Assembly: GCA_028700185.1 (NCBI GenBank)
Contig: JAQVTF010000005.1
Coordinates: 1 to 54,401, forward strand
Source of the DNA: Desulfobacteraceae bacterium
GTDB taxonomy: Bacteria > Desulfobacterota > Desulfobacteria > Desulfobacterales > UBA2174
Direction of reading: 5' to 3'
Length of the DNA: 54,401 nt
Shown: positions 50,588 to 54,401 of the stretch, piece by piece
Layout of the letters: every line of letters begins with the position of its first letter
How positions within the stretch are numbered: the stretch's first letter is position 1
Notes under the pieces: generated by a model
The model's input: the letters and a program-made list of their open reading frames with translations, nothing else
What the model was told of the DNA's origin: nothing
Databases searched by the model: none
Made by a program: the position numbers and the translations under genes

Positions 50588-51424
50588 TCAAAACCGATAG
50601 ATCGCTCCGGCACAGGCCGGTTGCACCATCTCGCCCAGAGCGTTCTTGAGATAGGCGGTGGCCGCATCTCCGGTGCAATGACAGGGCATCACGCACCGGG
50701 GGGCGATGTTCCGTAGGGCCGCCACAGTCCGTGTGAGCCGCTCCTCGTCGGCGGCCACCAAGTGAAAGCCACCGATCACGGCCCGGATGGGGCGGCCCGG
50801 ATCCAGGCGCCGAATTTGGTCCAGCGTATTGATCAAACCGGCATGGCTGCACCCCACGCAAACCACCAGCCCCTCGTCGGTGCTCACCCAGAGGGCCAGA
50901 TCATCGACGATGGGGTCGGCGCGGACACCCTCGGGATCCAGGTAAAACGGACCCCCCGTGTCTTCATAGGGGGTGCGTCTCTCGATGGGACCGGTGAGAC
51001 CGACGTTGGGGGCGAGTCTCATGGGCTCCGGCACCCAGTGCAACCGCTCGCTGTCCATGTGGTCCAGGGCGGCCATGGCCTCGTGGGGCATGGAGATGAG
51101 CCGCGCCTGACCGTCGCGGATGCTGTAGCGGGGCTGCACTACCCCGGCGTGGGCGTAAACTTGGATATGGTCACTGGCATCAAGGACCAGGGGAAGTCCG
51201 CCGGTGTGGTCGTAATGACCGTGGCTGAGCACCAGCGTGTCGGCCCGGCTCAGGTCGATACCCAGCGCCGGTGCGTTGGCCGCCAGGGCCGGACCCTGGC
51301 CGGTGTCGAAGAGAATGTGCCGGGTGCCGGTGTCGATCCACAAGGACAGGCCGTGTTCTGCCGCCAGCCCGGCGCTGGCGTGATTGTCCACTACCACAGT
51401 AATCCGCAGTTCTTCAGCGCTCAT
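50588..51424 (-). CDS. MBL-fold metallo-hydrolase (RFA-P synthase-related family)
   Basis: A 278-residue metallo-beta-lactamase fold protein starting at MSAEELRITVVVDNHAS behind GGGAGAAAG. DTGQGPALAANA and SHGHYDHTGGLPLVL (HxHxDH), then VCVGCSHAGLINTLDQIR, IRAVIGGFHLV and MPCHCTGD are the metal and family motifs. They match the group annotated as 7,8-dihydropterin-6-methyl-aminobenzene-phosphate synthase-like. The name reflects a methanogen homologue; the reaction here is unknown. It is 66 bases upstream of the BTAD regulator on the same strand and could share its transcript. Confidence 0.8.
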   Translation of the reverse strand: MSAEELRITVVVDNHASAGLAAEHGLSLWIDTGTRHILFDTGQGPALAANAPALGIDLSRADTLVLSHGHYDHTGGLPLVLDASDHIQVYAHAGVVQPRYSIRDGQARLISMPHEAMAALDHMDSERLHWVPEPMRLAPNVGLTGPIERRTPYEDTGGPFYLDPEGVRADPIVDDLALWVSTDEGLVVCVGCSHAGLINTLDQIRRLDPGRPIRAVIGGFHLVAADEERLTRTVAALRNIAPRCVMPCHCTGDAATAYLKNALGEMVQPACAGAIYRF

Positions 51425-51915
51425 TTTGCTTTCTCCCACGGGGTGGCGCGGCGCTTGAGAATCTGCCAGAGAATCCAGGTCCAGTCCAAGCCATGGCACC
51501 GCTGGCCCCCGTCAAAGAAAAAACCTTGCCTCAATTTCTTTAAAATAGCAATCCGCAAGGCCACAAACGGTGAAAAGAGGAGGGAGACTGCCGCGGCGTG
51601 GCCTGGCTTGTGGAAAAACGTCGCGGCAGTCTCAGAGGAAGGAGGAGAGGAATTCGGACGCGTGGAAAATCCGTTGCTCCGAATTTCATTTAGGAATACA
51701 AGCAATTGATGTGCCAGGTTTCCCAAAAGCTCCCTGTTTTTTTGATTGAATTTCCTAATACCTTATTATTGAAGATAAAAAGTTTATCAAATTTTGTTTG
51801 ATGCCTTTTCCCCGATTTCCGAAGCTGTTTTACTCTATTCAAAAGTGTCTCATTTTTTGTCATCGGTACCGACATCTTTGTCAGGCGCCGGCGATATTGG
51901 CGAGACCCATGATTC
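51425..51915. other. Intergenic region with AT-rich half and long inverted repeat
   Basis: About 490 bases between the amidohydrolase stop and the MBL start. The part from about 51690 to 51860 is strikingly AT-rich compared with the flanks and contains poly-T and TTTATC-type runs. A 16-bp inverted repeat lies at 51584-51633. A possible 55-60-codon ORF exists on the minus strand (51690-51876), but it has no ribosome binding site or recognisable motif. No known RNA family is recognised by eye. Confidence 0.6.
51584..51633. repeat. 16-bp inverted repeat (one G-U pair), 18-base loop
   Basis: GAGACTGCCGCGGCGT pairs with ACGTCGCGGCAGTCTC. The outer 12 bp are perfect. It is flanked by purine-rich GGAGGAG-type sequence. 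It could be the terminator of the amidohydrolase transcript (a CTCTTTTC tract follows on the minus strand), a structured leader of the MBL gene, or a cruciform. Confidence 0.75.
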
Positions 51916-52773
51916 TCAGAACCACCCCGCCAGCAGTTCGGCGGCATTGGCCCCCAACACCCGGGCCCGTTGGTCCGCCGAAAGCCCCGAAGACTCGATT
52001 TCCTTGAGGTAACGCGGGGCGCGCAAAAGGGGAAAATCGGTGCCGAACAGGATCTTGTCCACCCCGATGGTGTCTCTGGCGGCGGTCCAGATCCGAGGAT
52101 CGTACAGGTACGGTGAGGCGGCGGTGTCGAACCAGACGTTCGCCAGGCGCTGGCGGACTTCCTTTTTGAGCAAGCTGTAGAAAAAAAGGCCTCCCCCCCA
52201 GTGGGCCAGGACGATCTTGTTGTCCGGAAAACGTCCCACCAGGTCGTAGATCTGGCTCAGGGTGTTGGGCGTTTTGCCGGGATAGAGGTGGCCCACCGGC
52301 TCGTTGGTGTGAATCAGGGCCAGCCCCCTGCGCTCCCGGCACAGGGCCATGGGCTCGGTCAGATGGTCGAGATCGGACGCCTCGATGCCCCCGGTGTAGA
52401 AGGCCAGTTCCCCGATACCCGCCAAACCACCGTTGAGACAGCGCTCCACCTCCACGGCGGCCCCCTCGGCGGCCGGGTCCAGGCAGCACAGTCCTGCCAG
52501 GCGCTTGGGGTAACGCGCCACGGCTTCCAGAATGTAGTCGTTGTTCATGCGGGCGGTTTCCAGGTGGCGCCAGGGAAACCCGAAGACCACCGAGCGGTCC
52601 ACCCCGTCTTCGTCCATGGCGGCGATGAGGTCGTCGATACCGGCCAGGCGGGATTTGGGGGACTCGTAGAGGAGCCGGAAGGCCGGTTCGCCGTCGAAAA
52701 AACGCTCCCGGGCGGTGCGGATCGATGCGGGGAACAGATGGGTGTGAAAATCGATGATGAGCGGCTGTGTCAT
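51916..52773 (-). CDS. Amidohydrolase family protein (TIM-barrel metal hydrolase)
   Basis: A 285-residue protein starting at MTQPLIIDFHTHLFPASIR behind AAGGAAAC; the ORF track adds 114 unsupported residues. FHTH supplies the HxH metal motif. ALIHTNEPVGH and IVLAHWGGG supply the later histidines, and ILFGTDFPLLR supplies the conserved aspartate. It belongs to the amidohydrolase_2 (ACMSD/gamma-resorcylate decarboxylase-like) group, which does hydrolysis or non-oxidative decarboxylation; the substrate is not apparent. It is divergent from the zinc-ribbon gene. Confidence 0.85.
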   Translation of the reverse strand: MTQPLIIDFHTHLFPASIRTARERFFDGEPAFRLLYESPKSRLAGIDDLIAAMDEDGVDRSVVFGFPWRHLETARMNNDYILEAVARYPKRLAGLCCLDPAAEGAAVEVERCLNGGLAGIGELAFYTGGIEASDLDHLTEPMALCRERRGLALIHTNEPVGHLYPGKTPNTLSQIYDLVGRFPDNKIVLAHWGGGLFFYSLLKKEVRQRLANVWFDTAASPYLYDPRIWTAARDTIGVDKILFGTDFPLLRAPRYLKEIESSGLSADQRARVLGANAAELLAGWF

Positions 52774-52938
52774 GGCGGTTTCCTTCTGAATGTCTCGTGT
52801 ACTTTGAAAGCGTTGACCCGATGGGCAATTGGTATAGTATGGGGGCGTTGAATTCAACCGGCAACCCCGCCGTTTTCTGGAGGCCCAAGGCGCCGCGGGG
52901 ATGCGCGGACCGCCTGACTGACGAGAAATACATTGCCC

Positions 52939-53250
52939 ATGTTCATCATTGCCGGCATCCAACCCAAGCGTACCCGGCTCGACAAGAGACCTGTCACCTG
53001 CCCGGGTTGCGGCCGGATGACGGCCCATCGGGAGCGTTTCGACCGGTATTTCAGCTTTTTTTTCATCCCCTTGTTCAGGGTCTCCAAAGGCGATGAGGTC
53101 CTCTGGTGCGAGCACTGCCGGAAGGGCTTCGTGCCGAGGCGGCCCGGGCCCACGGTTGAGGATCTGCGCCCAGCGCCGATCTGCCGGCGCTGCGGGAAGC
53201 CTCTGGCACCGGATTTCAACTACTGCCCGTACTGCGGCGCCCCCAGGTAG
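52939..53250 (+). CDS. Zinc-ribbon domain protein
   Basis: A 103-residue protein starting at the ATG of MFIIAGIQPKRTRL (the ORF-track TTG is two codons earlier). CPGCGRMTAHRERFDRYFSFFFIPLFRVSKGDEVLWCEHCRKGF is a zinc ribbon of the type common in small membrane-associated or DUF-type proteins. A second ribbon, CRRCGKPLAPDFNYCPYCGAPR, ends it. The two four-cysteine sites and the aromatic middle (FSFFFIPLF) fit the zinc-ribbon_15 pattern. Function unknown. It lies 8 bases before trmL and is probably co-transcribed. Confidence 0.8.
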   Translation: MFIIAGIQPKRTRLDKRPVTCPGCGRMTAHRERFDRYFSFFFIPLFRVSKGDEVLWCEHCRKGFVPRRPGPTVEDLRPAPICRRCGKPLAPDFNYCPYCGAPR

Positions 53251-53258
53251 CCGCGTCC

Positions 53259-53753
53259 ATGTCGCCCCCCCACGAGCAGGTTGAGGCGCCCGCCATTGGC
53301 GAACGCCACGTGGTGCTGGTACACCCGGAAGTCCATTGGAACACCGGCAATATCGGCCGCACCTGTCTCGGTGCCGGGGCGCGGCTGCATCTGATCGAGC
53401 CGCTGGGCTTTTCCCTGGACGACAAGCACCTGCGCCGGGCCGGCCTGGACTACTGGCCCCGGGTGGACCTCACCGTCTGGAAGAGCTTCGAGGCCTTCGA
53501 AGCCGCCCTGCACCCCGACGCCGAAGAGGTCGTGCTCCTCACCAGGCGCGGTGCCCGCCTTTTCTGGCAAATGCCGAGGATGAAGCGCCTTTTCCTCGTC
53601 TTTGGAAGCGAATCCCGGGGCCTGCCGGCCGCGGTGTTGGAGCGATACCCGTCGCGCACCTTTCGCATCCCCATCAGCGAACAAATCCGCAGCCTCAATC
53701 TTTCGACAGCGGCCGGGATCGCGCTGTACGAAAGCCTGCGTAAAGCCGGATAA
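53259..53753 (+). CDS. trmL: tRNA (cytidine(34)-2'-O)-methyltransferase TrmL (SPOUT)
   Basis: A 164-residue SpoU-type methyltransferase. VLVHPEVHWNTGNIGRTCLGAGARLHLIEPLGF opens the fold. The SPOUT knot motifs are LFLVFGSESRGLP and FRIPISEQIRSLNLSTAAGIALYE, which bind S-adenosylmethionine. TrmL methylates the 2'-OH of the wobble nucleotide in tRNA-Leu isoacceptors. Length is the family norm. It converges with the GGDEF gene, leaving 158 bases with no clear terminator. Confidence 0.93.
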   Translation: MSPPHEQVEAPAIGERHVVLVHPEVHWNTGNIGRTCLGAGARLHLIEPLGFSLDDKHLRRAGLDYWPRVDLTVWKSFEAFEAALHPDAEEVVLLTRRGARLFWQMPRMKRLFLVFGSESRGLPAAVLERYPSRTFRIPISEQIRSLNLSTAAGIALYESLRKAG

Positions 53754-53893
53754 AAGGCTTGTGCCTGAAGTCCGGGAGCACGTTTGCGCTAGTGGGCGAA
53801 AGCACTGCGGAAGCCTTGCGCGCCCGCGAGTCCGGTTGCGGCTGGCGGCGACCGACGGGGCACGGGGATAGGGGTCATCGCTGCCCGCCTCAC

Positions 53894-53928
53894 GCGAACC
53901 GCCGGGCCGGGTCAGGCCGCCGGTTCGC
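53894..53928. other. Stem-loop at the 3' end of the GGDEF gene
   Basis: GCGAACCG and CGGTTCGC form the base of a stem that continues for three more pairs after one mismatch. It spans the GGDEF stop codon and lacks a U-tract, so termination by it is uncertain. Confidence 0.35.
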
Positions 53929-54401
53929 GCTCCACGCGGTTTTTGCCCGAATTCTTGGCGCGGTAGAGGGCGGTGTCGGCGCGGCCGACAAAATCATCCA
54001 GGGATTCGCCGCTGACGTACCCGCTGGCGCCGATGCTCGCGGTGACGGTGCGATGCGGGGTGAGGGAGGCGGCGGCGATGGCCGAACAGAGCCGACTGCC
54101 CGCAGCCACGGCGCCGTCAAGGTCGGTGCCCGGCAGGAGCATGACGAATTCCTCTCCGCCCCACCGGGCCGGCTTGTCCATGGACCGGAGGTTGGACCTC
54201 AGCAGGGCCGCCGTGTTGCGCAGAACCCGATCGCCCTCGTTGTGCCCGAAGCTGTCGTTGATCGACTTGAAGTTGTCGATGTCCAGGATCAGCACCGAAA
54301 GCGGTGACCCGTAGCGCCGAGCGCGTTCCATCTCCACCGTCGCGCTTTCAATGAAACTGTTGCGGTTGGCAAGGCGGGTCAGTGTGTCCGTGCTTGACAG
54401 T
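53912..54401 (-). CDS. GGDEF-domain diguanylate cyclase, C-terminal part, truncated by window edge
   Basis: The frame stays open to the end of the window (DTLTRLANRNSFIE before the ORF-track start), so only the GGDEF domain is seen. ILDIDNFKSINDSFGHNEGD binds metal and GTP, and ARWGGEEFVMLLPGTD is the active GGEEF site. RSMD five residues before GGEEF is an intact RxxD inhibitory I-site, so the enzyme should make cyclic di-GMP and be product-inhibited. The sensor part lies beyond 54401. Confidence 0.9.
   Translation of the reverse strand, partial: LSSTDTLTRLANRNSFIESATVEMERARRYGSPLSVLILDIDNFKSINDSFGHNEGDRVLRNTAALLRSNLRSMDKPARWGGEEFVMLLPGTDLDGAVAAGSRLCSAIAAASLTPHRTVTASIGASGYVSGESLDDFVGRADTALYRAKNSGKNRVEREPAA

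Noticed and set aside
51690-51876. Possible 55-60-codon minus-strand ORF in the AT-rich gap
   Set aside because: It has no ribosome binding site, no known motif and an AT-driven composition; it could be chance.

Overview
The window is GC-rich, densely packed bacterial chromosome. It is probably from a sulfate-reducing or related member of the Desulfobacterota (former Deltaproteobacteria). The evidence is a periplasmic selenocysteine formate dehydrogenase (fdhAB with fdhE), a small protein resembling the Desulfovibrio DVU0772 family beside a Fur/PerR-type regulator, a CGGC-domain protein, a DUF1786 protein, a lone HsdR_N protein and TamA/TamB. The taxonomic call is inference from gene content; there is no rRNA here. 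No phage, transposase, CRISPR array or resistance island is visible.

Layout. 1-4.1 kb: 3' end of a Rad3/DinG-type helicase, an unrecognised small protein, two FmdB-type zinc ribbons, an adenosine-kinase-like PfkB kinase, a class II aldolase and a stand-alone ThrRS editing domain. 4.1-9.6 kb: tamA-tamB. 9.7-22.5 kb (minus strand): one long information-processing cluster read as tRNA-Gly(CCC), rimP, nusA, infB, DUF503, rbfA, nrnA, truB, rpsO, pnp, M16 peptidase, dut, WalJ-like MBL hydrolase. This is the E. coli metY-rimP-nusA-infB-rbfA-truB-rpsO-pnp order with a different tRNA in front. 22.6-29.1 kb (minus): HsdR_N protein, TadA-like deaminase, then infC-rpmI-rplT-pheS-pheT-merR. infC appears to start with AUA. 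The infC-rpmI gap holds two overlapping inverted repeats where the L20 operator lies in other bacteria.

29.1-33.0 kb: a repeat-bearing intergenic region, then an acyl-CoA dehydrogenase and a thiolase (fatty acid beta-oxidation). 33.0-37.5 kb: CGGC protein, M23-type envelope protein with an altered HxH motif, small cytochrome c, DUF1786 protein, the DVU0772-like gene with a PerR-like box in its promoter, and a Fur-family regulator. 37.6-42.2 kb: citrate synthase, a tiny double zinc ribbon, a COG2509-type FAD oxidoreductase, and an exported TlpA-like protein with an exported single-cysteine peroxiredoxin. 42.2-50.5 kb (minus): fdhE, fdhB, fdhA (in-frame UGA = Sec at residue 192) and, upstream, a 1109-residue ATPase/TPR/BTAD regulator. 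Heptamer direct repeats in front of fdhA suggest this regulator controls formate dehydrogenase. 50.6-54.4 kb: MBL hydrolase, a 490-bp gap with an AT-rich half and a 16-bp stem-loop, an amidohydrolase, a zinc ribbon, trmL and the C-terminal part of a GGDEF protein.

Most of the window is housekeeping. I did not find a clear new multi-gene system. The items most worth a second look are the likely AUA start of infC, the terminator just upstream of rimP, the putative L20 leader switch, the repeat module near 29.3 kb, the putative BTAD-regulated formate dehydrogenase promoter and the PerR-like box.
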